Made by a program: the position numbers and the translations under genes
Source of the DNA: a bacterium
GTDB taxonomy: Bacteria > Vulcanimicrobiota > Xenobia > Xenobiales > JADMJV01
DNA: 43,093 bases
Direction: 5' to 3'
Assembly: GCA_018780265.1 (NCBI GenBank)
Contig: JADMJV010000022.1
Location: 1-43,093, forward strand
The notes under the pieces: model-generated
What the model was told of the DNA's origin: nothing
The model's database searches: none
The model's input: only the letters and a program-made list of their open reading frames with translations
Shown here: positions 1 through 7,844 of the stretch, one piece after another
Position numbering within the stretch: the stretch's first letter is position 1
How the letters are laid out: the number at the start of each line of letters is the position of its first letter

Positions 1-48
1 ATCTTTGCCGCGTAAACCTATGCATTATACGATCCGCGGAGTGTCAGA

Positions 49-324
49 CTAGCCTAGCCGGACCAGGACGCCAAATTTACCGGTCTCGTCGCACAATTTC
101 CGCAGCCGCTCTTTGAGTTTCAGGCAATCCATACCGTCATTGTCGCGTAACACCACGAAGTGAGCCTGCGGGTCTCGCCAGGCACGTAGCTTGCGCGGAA
201 TGGAATTTTCCAGGTCACTCTTTCCCTGGTGGGGTATGCAGATGAACTCGAGGTCAGGCTTCCAACGCGGCAGGAATTGCTGCAGAAACCTGGCCGCTGA
301 GGGCTCCTCGCGGTCCCTCCTGAC
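49..324 (-). pseudogene. DUF4276-family protein fragment
   Basis: An open frame without a start codon runs from about 324 to a TAG at 49-51. Its translation contains EEPSAARFLQQF, then FICIPHQGKSDLENSIPRKL, then HFVVLRDNDGMDCLKLKERL. From memory this fits the N-terminal half of DUF4276 proteins, which have a Toprim-like fold and are often encoded directly beside AAA_21-type ATPases. The first few residues of the family are missing, and so is everything after the VLVRLG segment. The frame overlaps the tail of the ATPase fragment that ends at 254 in a different frame, as expected if a deletion fused the two genes. Family assignment is by motif recognition only. Confidence 0.55.
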
Positions 325-628
325 CTATCTTTAATGTGTAAGTGGCCAGTCTCCCTCCGGCCTCGCGAAACTTGACTTCAAATTCTATCGGCCCGTCCTG
401 GCCCCGAGTAACCACCTCCGCAAATCCCCCCCGGCGATTGAGGGCCTTGGTTACATTGGTGGCCAGCGCGTCCTTCAAAAAGCTAAACACGTCAAAGACC
501 GTGCTCTTGCCGCTCCCGTTTTTGCCTACCAACAGGCACACCGAGGGAATATCCCTCAATTCAGCGTCTTGGAACGCTTTAAAATTGCGGATTCGCAGGT
601 TCTCGATAGGTAAATTGCCGATGCTCAC
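254..628 (-). pseudogene. AAA ATPase N-terminal fragment (AAA_21/RecF-like)
   Basis: This 124-codon frame starts at an ATG and encodes a typical ATPase N-terminus. IENLRIRNFKAFQDAEL is followed by a Walker A motif, VGKNGSGKST, near residues 34-43, then DVFSFLKDAL. Such ATPases usually have 350-450 residues with a later Walker B and H-loop, and none of that is present. Coherent ATPase sequence stops near residue 101. The last 20 or so residues are an out-of-frame reading of the DUF4276 fragment. I read it as a gene truncated by a deletion that also removed the start of its partner gene. A short functional protein is unlikely. Confidence 0.7.
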
Positions 629-741
629 GGTCTATCCACGGGCTTCGGTTCGACAGCGACGGAACCCTGGCGACTGATGCTGCAAGAGAATATGGCCGGC
701 CCAGCGAAGCGCCACTGGTCGAAGACTCAAGCACCCTAAGC

Positions 742-1065
742 GTGGCCACCCGTGCGAAAATCCGAACCGAGTTCTGGTCGTTGATTCGGGCCGACTTGCT
801 GGTGCTGCCTTCCAATACCACTCCGCGCGACCGCTATCTGGTTGGAATGCTCGCTCCCACCGGTCAAGAGTTGTCACCCGACCTTTTGGAAGAATTGTGG
901 GTGGAAGGCGAGGACGAGGAGCAGCCGGATATGACGGCCGGAGCAGCCAAGGGGCTTTTCCCGTCCAGCCTGGGTCTGAGCTTTTGTTTACCGGATCCCG
1001 TCCCCCAGAAAGTGCACGTGGAGGTGAGTTGGGGTCAATATTTTCGGGATGTGTGGCGGCCCTGA
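742..1065 (+). pseudogene. DISARM DrmA-like helicase, N-terminal fragment
   Basis: From a GTG at 742 the frame encodes 107 residues: KIRTEFWSLIRADLLVLPS, RDRYLVGMLAPTGQELSPD, an acidic EGEDEEQ stretch, then GLFPSSLGLSFCLPDPV and VSWGQYF. The order (L-x-x-D-L-x-x-P, then R-Y-L-x-G-x-L-A-P, an acidic linker, F-P-S-S-x-G-L-S-F, W-G-x-Y) matches my memory of the N-terminal region of the large DISARM helicase DrmA. The frame ends at 1065 with no helicase motifs. The open frame extends somewhat upstream of 742, so the GTG may not be the original start. It is read as a relic of an anti-phage system. The family call is recognition, not a search. Confidence 0.5.
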
Positions 1066-1197
1066 CCACGTCAAGGTTCGCAGCTACGAGCACGGCGACG
1101 CTCGCACCCTGCTTCCAGGCGCGGAGCTAGCTACTCGATGTCCTGGAACGCAGCCAGTCAGAGCCGGGCCTTGAGTTGGCGCCATTGGACCATATTC
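1066..1197. other. Gene-poor remnant between defence debris and the Spy-like gene
   Basis: No supportable gene is seen here. A short plus-strand frame from an ATG at 1049 to about 1165 reads CGGPDHVKVRSYEHGDARTL and looks protein-like, but I cannot assign it. It may be another truncated gene. Confidence 0.3.
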
Positions 1198-1575
1198 TCA
1201 AGCGATTGTGGTTAATAATTTTGTTTTTTGTTCCGGGCTCAAAATTCCCAAAATCCGATAGCTGGCCTTGAGGTCATTGTAACGCCAGTCGGTGCGCGCC
1301 TTTTCGATCTCGATCAGTTTGGTGTGGGCCTGCTCCAGGGGGGTGTCCTGGCGCAACATCTGGCGATACTCCTGGTCTAACTGTTGGATGCGCCTGGTCT
1401 GCTTCTGGCTGGAATCCATCAGTTCGCGCACGGCCTGCTTGATCTCTTTGATCTGCTCGGGAGTGAGGGCGAGTTCCTGGCGGTAGTCAAAGATCGAGGG
1501 TGTCGGCCGGGTGACATTGCCCGGCTGAGCCCAGGCCAGGCGGATCAGGAAAAGGGCCAACAGGAGCGGCTTCAT
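1198..1575 (-). CDS. Spy/CpxP-like periplasmic protein
   Basis: The product has 125 residues. It begins with a signal peptide (MKPLLLALFLIRLAWAQ, probable cleavage after AWA). The mature part is a charged, helical protein with an LTPEQIKEIKQ motif near residue 38 and a second LSPEQKTKL near residue 113. Paired LTxxQ motifs are the mark of the Spy/CpxP family of small periplasmic chaperone or stress-sensing proteins. The start overlaps the stop of the upstream dioxygenase gene (ATGA), so the gene is translationally coupled as the last of a three-gene operon. A chaperone role here is inferred from the family. Confidence 0.65.
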   Translation of the reverse strand: MKPLLLALFLIRLAWAQPGNVTRPTPSIFDYRQELALTPEQIKEIKQAVRELMDSSQKQTRRIQQLDQEYRQMLRQDTPLEQAHTKLIEIEKARTDWRYNDLKASYRILGILSPEQKTKLLTTIA

Positions 1576-2243
1576 AGGGGCTCAAAATCGATAAGCAAGA
1601 TATCTCGATGGCCGCCCAGGTCGCTCTCCACCGAGCTGGCGCTGTGCCACAGGCTACCGCAGAAATACAGGGTATCCCAGCGCACCAGTTGCAACCAGTG
1701 AAAGACGGGAGTTTTGCTCTCATTGTAAGCGGTGAACACGCCCCCGCGCACCTGGTGGCGATCGACCAGATGCTGCACGGTGAAATGCTCGGCGTCGCGA
1801 TGGATGCCCTCGGGAGTGGGCTGGCCCGGCATGGCCGGTCGAGCCAGAATGCGCACGCAATGAATGCCCACCTGCCAGGTCCCCGACAATCCCAGTTGGT
1901 CGGCGTCCTTGAGCAAAATAGCGCGCAAGAAAGGGTTTTCCAAAATGGTCGACTCGAGGGGAGCAAAGGTCCTCTCGACGCCGCCGTTGAGGGGGTTGTC
2001 TTTGAGTTCCTGGAAAATGCTGTTGCCCTCCAGGGGAGAGAGGCGTCCCTCACTCCACAGCAGTCGACTGAAACGTCGATAACGGTAGGTGCCTCCGTCA
2101 GCCATGTGCGAGTCCTGGACCAGGTGGTCAAAACTTTGCACCAAGGCAGCTTCCCCTTCAGCCCGGGGAGGCTGCCACAGACTGGCCGGCACGGCGCAGT
2201 AACCACAGCGCGTGACCTGCTCGGTCACCTCAGCCTTGCTCAT
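1572..2243 (-). CDS. 2OG-Fe(II) dioxygenase (2OG-Fe_Oxy_2 family)
   Basis: The 223-residue product resembles the family that includes bacterial L-isoleucine 4-hydroxylase, which hydroxylates free amino acids using 2-oxoglutarate, Fe(II) and oxygen. The iron ligands are visible: H148 and D150 in PEGIHRDAEHF, and H200 in LYFCGSLWHSAS. R213 in GHRDILLIDF is placed to bind 2-oxoglutarate. An RYRRF motif near residues 54-58 and GGVFTAY after the metal motif are also family-like. The ATG has a good ribosome site (GGAGG, about 6 bases upstream). It overlaps the upstream hydrolase by 14 bases and the downstream Spy-like gene by 4. The substrate is unknown; cytoplasmic location is inferred because no signal peptide is seen. 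Confidence 0.75.
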   Translation of the reverse strand: MSKAEVTEQVTRCGYCAVPASLWQPPRAEGEAALVQSFDHLVQDSHMADGGTYRYRRFSRLLWSEGRLSPLEGNSIFQELKDNPLNGGVERTFAPLESTILENPFLRAILLKDADQLGLSGTWQVGIHCVRILARPAMPGQPTPEGIHRDAEHFTVQHLVDRHQVRGGVFTAYNESKTPVFHWLQLVRWDTLYFCGSLWHSASSVESDLGGHRDILLIDFEPL

Positions 2244-3045
2244 ATTTCACCTCCATCGGCAGTCTCCCCGGCCAGTTGGGGTCCCGGTCCTGTTGGACGG
2301 CCAGCCAAAACTGACCCGTCACCTGGGCCAACGTCTCCACCACCGGAGCCACCGCCAGTCCGATGCCAGCCAGAGACATATGATCGGCGCCAACCAGCAG
2401 GGCTGAATATTTGCGGCCAGCGGGAAGCCGCTCAAAGTTCTGCAAACGTTGCTGATAGGTCACACCGGCGGGCATACCACTGTCGCGGGTCCCTGTCAAC
2501 AGCAGACAGGGGATTGTGACCTGAGACAGTCCCCGGTCGCTGACCACCGTATCAGGGGAGGGTGGAGAGAGCAAGACGACTCCGGCCCAGTCCAGGCCAA
2601 AGTCCCAGTTGCGAGGCCCTGAGGGCAGGAGCATCTCGCAGCCCATCCCGGCCAGCGCCGTATAGGTGCCGAAGCTGTGGCCGCCCAAGCCCACCCAGTC
2701 AGACTGGCCACACAGGTTGGCGCGCACAAAGGCCAGGTCGAGGGGGCGAGCCAGCAACTCCTCTTCCTGGCGCGCCCGCTGGCCTACGACTACGGCCAGT
2801 TCGGCCTGGCGCATCCCGGGTCGATGAATCTGTTTGAGCACGTCAGCATTGCTGCCGACGTGCTCGATCACGGCCACCTGAAATCCCAACTGGCTCCAGG
2901 CCCGTCCCAGAAAGGCGTAACCGGTGCAAGAGCCGCCAAAGCCCACCGAAAAGAGCAGCCAGCCCAAAGGCTTCCCTTGGGCGGGATACAAAGCCACGGG
3001 GATTGGCCGTTGGCGGGAGGCGTCAAATAGTTCCACAGTGTCCAC
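2230..3045 (-). CDS. Alpha/beta hydrolase
   Basis: The 271-residue product is an alpha/beta-hydrolase resembling the dienelactone hydrolase/PAF-acetylhydrolase group. The nucleophile elbow is GGHSFG with Ser124. Likely acid and base are D188 (LLTGTRDSG) and H222 (LLVGADHMSL). FSVGFGGSCTGY near residues 32-43 probably forms the oxyanion region. No signal peptide is seen. It is the first gene of the operon with the dioxygenase and Spy-like genes, and lies divergent to the zinc-ribbon gene at 3183. The substrate cannot be named; the pairing with an amino-acid-type dioxygenase suggests small-molecule modification, which is inference. Confidence 0.75.
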   Translation of the reverse strand: MDTVELFDASRQRPIPVALYPAQGKPLGWLLFSVGFGGSCTGYAFLGRAWSQLGFQVAVIEHVGSNADVLKQIHRPGMRQAELAVVVGQRARQEEELLARPLDLAFVRANLCGQSDWVGLGGHSFGTYTALAGMGCEMLLPSGPRNWDFGLDWAGVVLLSPPSPDTVVSDRGLSQVTIPCLLLTGTRDSGMPAGVTYQQRLQNFERLPAGRKYSALLVGADHMSLAGIGLAVAPVVETLAQVTGQFWLAVQQDRDPNWPGRLPMEVKYEQG

Positions 3046-3182
3046 GCTGGCCTTTTCGCATACAGGTCAAAGCGGGCCTGTCAAGAGATTGGTGGACTTT
3101 TTGGCAGGGACTCGAGGACCAAGGTTAAAGCGGTAAGGAAATCAGGGCGGGTTTAACCTAGGAATCAGAGGACAGAGAAACC

Positions 3183-3638
3183 GTGAGTTCAGAACAAGTA
3201 GAGTATGTATGTCCCCAGTGCCGTCGGCGCACTGTGGTCAACGCCAAGCCAGGCGAAGAAGAGACGGTATTTTGTCCCCGCTGCGAAATTGACATGAAGC
3301 CTTACGTGAAGACCTCTGAAGTGGCTGCCGCCGCAGCCAATGCTCCCTCTTCTAGCGGCGGTGTGGCTGCCGCCACCAAAACAAAAGCCACTAAAACCAC
3401 CAAGCCCCGTAAAACGGCTGCCAAGGTAGAGGGTGCACCGGTCAAGGCCACCAAGGCCAAAAGCACGCGCGCGACTGCCAAAGCCGCCGCCGCCCCCCCG
3501 CCGGTGCAACCAGATTTTGGTGATTTCCGCTGCCTTTGCTGCGGACTGACCAAAACGGTACCGTTGGGAACCGAAAAGCCGGCCGGCGGTTGGCGCTGCC
3601 CCACCTGTTTCGTCAAACTGGCCTGGCTGAAATCCTAA
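3183..3638 (+). CDS. Double zinc-ribbon protein with Lys/Ala-rich linker
   Basis: The 151-residue product has a GTG start with an AGAGGA element about 10 bases upstream. An N-terminal zinc ribbon (CPQC at residues 10-13, CPRC at 32-35) and a C-terminal one (CLCC, then CPTC) flank about 70 residues made almost wholly of Ala, Lys, Thr and Pro. That linker resembles histone H1-type tails and is expected to be disordered and strongly basic. No enzyme motif is seen. Nucleic-acid binding is a reasonable inference from the two ribbons and the basic linker, but I recognise no named family. Confidence 0.7.
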   Translation: MSSEQVEYVCPQCRRRTVVNAKPGEEETVFCPRCEIDMKPYVKTSEVAAAAANAPSSSGGVAAATKTKATKTTKPRKTAAKVEGAPVKATKAKSTRATAKAAAAPPPVQPDFGDFRCLCCGLTKTVPLGTEKPAGGWRCPTCFVKLAWLKS

Positions 3639-3730
3639 GGGCCGGTTGAGCCAAATGTTTGTTTTTCCGTAGCAATTGATCCGGGAATTTCATGGTAATT
3701 TGGGGTCCATAGTTACGTGGAGGACCTCGG

Positions 3731-4303
3731 ATGTTGCTGGCACTGAGAAACTATCAACAGGTTCATTCCTGGCATTCGTCTGACCGATGTGGTTGTGCGG
3801 GTCCCGTCCAGAACAACTCTGAATGGCGGAATAATCCCAAGATCAGTGAAGTCCTCCCCGAATCTGGGCCCGGCTTTTGCACCTACAATCGCGAAGCAGA
3901 CGGCAAAGATCAGGTGGCTCTGGCCGACACCATCCGATTTGTCACCGATCTTGGCCTGGAATGGGAAAAGGAAAGCGATGTGCCTTTCCAAGTTGGCGAC
4001 ATGAGCCGCCAGGGAGGCGGCGACTTTCCTCCCCACTCGGCCCACAAGAACGGCACCGAGGCCGACCTGCGGCCTTTTCGCAAAGACGGGGAGATGTTAC
4101 CCACCAACATCAACGATCCGAGTTACGATCGCGGCCGTACCCGACAGTGGGTTACACTGGTCAAGAAGCTCAATCCCCAGTCGGTGGTCCTGTTTAACGA
4201 TCCCGAACTGATCCGCGATGGCCTGACCCGCTACTACAAAGGCCACCACAACCATCTGCATCTGCGCGTGGACAACGGGCTCGATCAGCAACAGGGGTGC
4301 TGA
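3731..4303 (+). CDS. M74-type (MepA-like) murein endopeptidase
   Basis: The 190-residue product matches the penicillin-insensitive murein endopeptidase family, zinc enzymes that cut peptide cross-links in peptidoglycan. The key segment is GDMSRQGGGDFPPHSAH followed by EADLRP, giving H105-x6-D112. A second motif near the C-terminus, HHNHLHLRV, supplies H175 and H177. The ATG at 3731 has GGAGG about 7 bases upstream. No signal peptide is visible (the start reads MLLALRNYQQVHSWHSS), which is odd for a wall enzyme. It may be released by lysis, exported by another route, or annotated too short. The stop codon abuts the convergent phosphatase gene with no gap. Confidence 0.75.
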   Translation: MLLALRNYQQVHSWHSSDRCGCAGPVQNNSEWRNNPKISEVLPESGPGFCTYNREADGKDQVALADTIRFVTDLGLEWEKESDVPFQVGDMSRQGGGDFPPHSAHKNGTEADLRPFRKDGEMLPTNINDPSYDRGRTRQWVTLVKKLNPQSVVLFNDPELIRDGLTRYYKGHHNHLHLRVDNGLDQQQGC

Positions 4304-6217
4304 TCAGTCCAGGCGTTTGCGCAACTGAACCCAGTTGAGCGGGCCCCGGCGTTGGTAAGCGATCTCGTCAAACATGTTGCGCGTGAGATGGATGCCCAGT
4401 CCGCCGATTTTTCGGTCTTCCAGGCCCTGAGCGGCGTCCACCGTGGGTCCTTGCTCGAAGGGGTCAAAGGGGCGGGCATCGTCGGTGATGGTTAGAATGA
4501 CCGCATCTTCCTCTTTCTCCAGTCGGATAGACACCGTCCCCTGACTATCGTCGGCGAAACCGTAACTGACCGCATTGGTAAACAACTCTTCAATGGCCAA
4601 CTGCAACAACATCACCGTCTTGGGTCCCAGTTCGTGCTTGGCACCAAATTGCTCGACCACCGCCGCCAGCGAGTCCAGTTGGGACATTTGATTGGCCACC
4701 GTGAGTTCTCTGACATTGGGCAAGCCCAAAAAGGTCAGCACCAATACCGTGATATCGTCAGCCTGAGCCCCGCCTGCTTCGAAAGCACGAACGGCTTGAA
4801 GCAAGCCGTCTACCACGTGACGCGGTTGCGTGTGTTCGAGTTGAGAGAAAACCTCGACCATGCGAGCCTCGCCAAACAGCTCTTCTTGGGGGTCATGAGC
4901 CTCGCTGATGCCGTCCGTATACAGCACCAACGCCTGCCCCGGGCGCAAGGTCATAGTGCGAGTTTCGAAGGGGACATCCTCGGCCACGCCCAGACCCATC
5001 CCTTTGCTGCGCGGCAGCATGGCAGGCGACTCGCCAGGCGACAACAGGTAGGGCAGATTGTGGCCCCCGTTGGAAAACTCCACAACGCCCGTGCGTACAT
5101 TGAGCACAATCACAAACAACGTTACAAACATGCTGGCTTCGTTGTTCTGGCAAAGCTCATTGTTGAGGCGTGACATCAGTTCGGCCAGCCCCAGGCCCTG
5201 ACGTGCCGTGGCCTTGATCAGAGTCTGGGTGACGGCCATGAAGAGGGCCGCCGGAACTCCCTTGCCAGAAACGTCGCCAACCACGGCAAAAATGTGCTCA
5301 TCGTCCAACTGGAAAAAGTCATAGAGATCGCCACCTACCTCACGGGACGGCTCGAGAGTGGCAAAGATATCCAGTTGACTGAGCTGCAAAAAGGCGGGAA
5401 ACCTTTTAGGCACAATGCTCATCTGAATGTGTCTGGCCACCTGCAGTTCGCCTTCGATGCGTTCCTTGGCGGCCGTGGTCTGACGCAAGTTCAGTACGCT
5501 CTGCTGAATGGTGCGCTCCATGTGCAAAAACGACTCGGCCAGCGCCGCTACCTCGCCAACCGACTGGCAAACCAGTCGCGCCATCTCCTGGCGGTGGGGA
5601 AAATCGGTCGAAAAGTCGTGCCCGGATAGCGCTTCGGCATACTCGGTCAGAGCGGAGACGGGGCCAGTGATCCGCCGCACCGAATAGGTGGAAGCCCACA
5701 GGCTGGCCAGAAACACCACCAACACGGCCAGCGCCTGCAAGGTGGCGTCGCTGAGCACTTCGTGATAGACCAACTGCAGGTCCATTCCTACGTGAATCTG
5801 GCCACCCACCCCGGCCATCACCGGTGCCGAAATATCCAGGCAGTAGCCCAGCCCTTGCACATAAATCTTGGTGACAGTGGTCTCATCGCTGGCGCTGGGC
5901 AGCCCCAGAACCGCAGCGGGCACCTGGGGCACAAAGGTATGACAGAGCAACTCCCGGGTCGGGCTGACCAGAAACAGATAAGAGACCCCTTCGACCTTTA
6001 ACGACTCGTCCAAAATGGCTTGCAGAGTGGCCAGGTCGCGGTTGACCAACAGCTCGTCGCTGGAGCGGGAAATCCCCAGAGCCACAGCCCGCCCCTTGCT
6101 CTCGCACTCCTTGACCAGATTGTCGTAAAGACTCCATACCGACAGGCCCACGGTGATGGTAAGGATGATGGCGAACATCAAAGTGGTCAACAACAGTGTT
6201 TGACGAAAGAGGCCCAT
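4304..6217 (-). CDS. SpoIIE-type Ser/Thr phosphatase with sensor, HAMP and RsbW-like HATPase domains
   Basis: The 637-residue protein starts at the ATG at 6217, five bases after the upstream stop (a GTG-type extension to 6244 is less likely). TM1 spans about residues 5-28, an extracytoplasmic sensor region about 30-158, TM2 about 159-178, then a HAMP-like linker and a short coiled coil. The PP2C/SpoIIE domain (about 285-480) has GGDLYDFF, GDVSGKGVPAALFMA and DGISEAHD. The C-terminal RsbW-like HATPase domain (about 500-637) has an N-box LAIEELFTNAVSYGF, DDARPFDP and a G-box IGGLGIHL. Such proteins control STAS anti-anti-sigma factors by dephosphorylation and phosphorylation. Both activities sit in one chain here. 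It is co-transcribed with the binding protein upstream, and a STAS gene lies divergently at 7507. Confidence 0.85.
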   Translation of the reverse strand: MGLFRQTLLLTTLMFAIILTITVGLSVWSLYDNLVKECESKGRAVALGISRSSDELLVNRDLATLQAILDESLKVEGVSYLFLVSPTRELLCHTFVPQVPAAVLGLPSASDETTVTKIYVQGLGYCLDISAPVMAGVGGQIHVGMDLQLVYHEVLSDATLQALAVLVVFLASLWASTYSVRRITGPVSALTEYAEALSGHDFSTDFPHRQEMARLVCQSVGEVAALAESFLHMERTIQQSVLNLRQTTAAKERIEGELQVARHIQMSIVPKRFPAFLQLSQLDIFATLEPSREVGGDLYDFFQLDDEHIFAVVGDVSGKGVPAALFMAVTQTLIKATARQGLGLAELMSRLNNELCQNNEASMFVTLFVIVLNVRTGVVEFSNGGHNLPYLLSPGESPAMLPRSKGMGLGVAEDVPFETRTMTLRPGQALVLYTDGISEAHDPQEELFGEARMVEVFSQLEHTQPRHVVDGLLQAVRAFEAGGAQADDITVLVLTFLGLPNVRELTVANQMSQLDSLAAVVEQFGAKHELGPKTVMLLQLAIEELFTNAVSYGFADDSQGTVSIRLEKEEDAVILTITDDARPFDPFEQGPTVDAAQGLEDRKIGGLGIHLTRNMFDEIAYQRRGPLNWVQLRKRLD

Positions 6218-6222
6218 TCTTC

Positions 6223-7446
6223 TCAAGGGTGCAGGCCCGACCAATCCTCCAGGGGCACAAACTGGTCCCGGGCGACGGTTGTGAAATAGACTTTGTGCAA
6301 TCCCTGATGACGCTGCTGAGAGAAGCTTACCGGAGACTCAATGCCCAGGTCAAAGTTTTGCATGGATTCGGCAGCCTTGACCACGCGCCGGCTATCCCAG
6401 GGCGGACCCGCCCGGCGCAGCATTTCGCACATCAGTTTAGCGCACAGGTAGCCTTCAAAACTGACAAAGCTGTAGGGCAAGGGACGGTAACCAGGCCCGT
6501 CTCCCACCAGCTTTGGAGGTGGCATGGGCGGGTTGTTGTTCATACAGCGGCAATACTCGAGCACGGCTGGCAGACGCGAATCGTTGTAGCTGGGAACCAC
6601 CTGGCTGTTGATCAGGCGCCGCGTGTAGTCCTGGCCCTGTTTGCGGCTGGCTTTGGTAAGCAGGTCCAACATGCTCTCGCTGCCCACAAAAGAGACGTTG
6701 GCGATAGGGATCTCCCACTGCTGATCTCGGGCATCGCGGATAAATCCAGCGCAGGCCGCGTAACTGCCCACGCAAATCACGTGATCCACGCCCGCCTGGC
6801 GCAAAATACGCACCTGTTGGAGGTAACTTTGATCAAAGGAAGAGCCTCGGCGATAGGTGGCCTCGGCACACAGCCCGAGGTCACGCGCGTGCAGAGCCCG
6901 GCGTACCCCTTCCCAGCCCGAGCGCCCATAGGCATCGCATTGATAGAAGATACCCGTTTTCCGATAACCGAGGGTATAGAGATGGTCGATCAGGCCCGCC
7001 GTCTCCTCGCGGTAAGACGCCCGCAGGTTAAAGCAGATATCGGCATAGGGCGGTTGGCGTTGGGGCTGAGCCCCCGTGAAGGGAAACATCAAAACCTGAG
7101 GCTGATCGAACCCCCCTTTCAGCAGCGGTAACACCCGCGTTACCGTGGGCGTACCCACATAGCCAAAGAGAAGAGAAACCTTTTCTTTCTTGACCAACTC
7201 GATGGTATTGAGAATGGCCGGAGCCGGATTGTATCCATCGTCTTTGGCCACCAACTCCACGGGGTGGCCATCCAGGCCACCGCGGGCGTTGAACTCCTGA
7301 AAATAGCCCTGGGCCCCTCGATAGAGTTCGATACCCAAAGCCCGACTGGGTCCGCGGAAGGCGGCCGACATTCCGATTTTGACCGGAGACTTGGGCTGGG
7401 CCGCCACCCCCAACGTGACTAACAGAGCGATCAAGAGCGCGCGCAT
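6223..7446 (-). CDS. Periplasmic amino-acid-type binding protein (Peripla_BP_6, LivJ-like)
   Basis: The 407-residue product begins with a signal peptide (MRALLIALLVTLGVAAQ) and continues with KIGMSAAFRGPSRALGIELY, GAQGYFQEFNARGGLDGHPV and VAKDDGYNP. That order is typical of branched-chain amino-acid-type periplasmic binding proteins. The start at 7446 is chosen because it gives a clean signal peptide; a longer frame reaches 7539 but overlaps the divergent STAS gene. No ABC permease or ATPase gene is nearby. The next gene, five bases downstream, is a membrane phosphatase. I therefore suggest it reports ligand to that phosphatase rather than serving transport. The ligand is unknown. Confidence 0.85.
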   Translation of the reverse strand: MRALLIALLVTLGVAAQPKSPVKIGMSAAFRGPSRALGIELYRGAQGYFQEFNARGGLDGHPVELVAKDDGYNPAPAILNTIELVKKEKVSLLFGYVGTPTVTRVLPLLKGGFDQPQVLMFPFTGAQPQRQPPYADICFNLRASYREETAGLIDHLYTLGYRKTGIFYQCDAYGRSGWEGVRRALHARDLGLCAEATYRRGSSFDQSYLQQVRILRQAGVDHVICVGSYAACAGFIRDARDQQWEIPIANVSFVGSESMLDLLTKASRKQGQDYTRRLINSQVVPSYNDSRLPAVLEYCRCMNNNPPMPPPKLVGDGPGYRPLPYSFVSFEGYLCAKLMCEMLRRAGPPWDSRRVVKAAESMQNFDLGIESPVSFSQQRHQGLHKVYFTTVARDQFVPLEDWSGLHP

Positions 7447-7506
7447 GAGACATTGGTTCCCTTTCCAGCAAAGGAACCCCCCTGAGCATACCAGAAAGAG
7501 CCGCCC

Positions 7507-7842
7507 ATGGAAATCAAAGAAGGTCTGGCCAATGAGCACCTGGTTTTGTCTCTCGAAGGCCGCCTGGACGCCAACACCTCGGCTAGCTTGCAGGAAAAAT
7601 TGCTGGCCGAACTCGACAAGCGCCCCAAGTCGATCGTTGTTCTCGATCTTGGCTCGCTCAATTATTTAAGTTCGGCCGGACTGCGAGTCCTTCTGGTGGC
7701 CGCCAAAACCGGCAAGAAGATCAACACCGAAGTGCGACTGGCCGCCCTCAGGCCCCACGTAGAGGAAGTCTTCACTTTGTCAGGATTCGACGCTCTTTTC
7801 AGCTTCTTCCCCACTATTGATGAGGCAGCCAAGGGCCCTTAG
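7507..7842 (+). CDS. STAS-domain anti-anti-sigma factor
   Basis: The 111-residue single-domain STAS protein has ANEHLVLSLEGRLDA at the start and VLDLGSLNYLSSAGLRVLLV in the middle. Ser55 of LSSAGLR is in the place of the phosphorylated serine of SpoIIAA and RsbV. Unphosphorylated, such proteins bind an anti-sigma kinase and release its partner. It lies divergent to the binding-protein/phosphatase operon and three bases ahead of the DUF1275 gene. The matching anti-sigma function may be the HATPase domain of the 4304-6217 protein or a gene elsewhere; no sigma factor is seen in this window. Confidence 0.88.
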   Translation: MEIKEGLANEHLVLSLEGRLDANTSASLQEKLLAELDKRPKSIVVLDLGSLNYLSSAGLRVLLVAAKTGKKINTEVRLAALRPHVEEVFTLSGFDALFSFFPTIDEAAKGP

Positions 7843-7844
7843 CC

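Noticed and set aside
1608..2519. A 303-codon plus-strand open frame opposite the hydrolase and dioxygenase genes.
   Set aside because: Both minus-strand genes have clear catalytic motifs and ribosome sites; the plus frame has neither.
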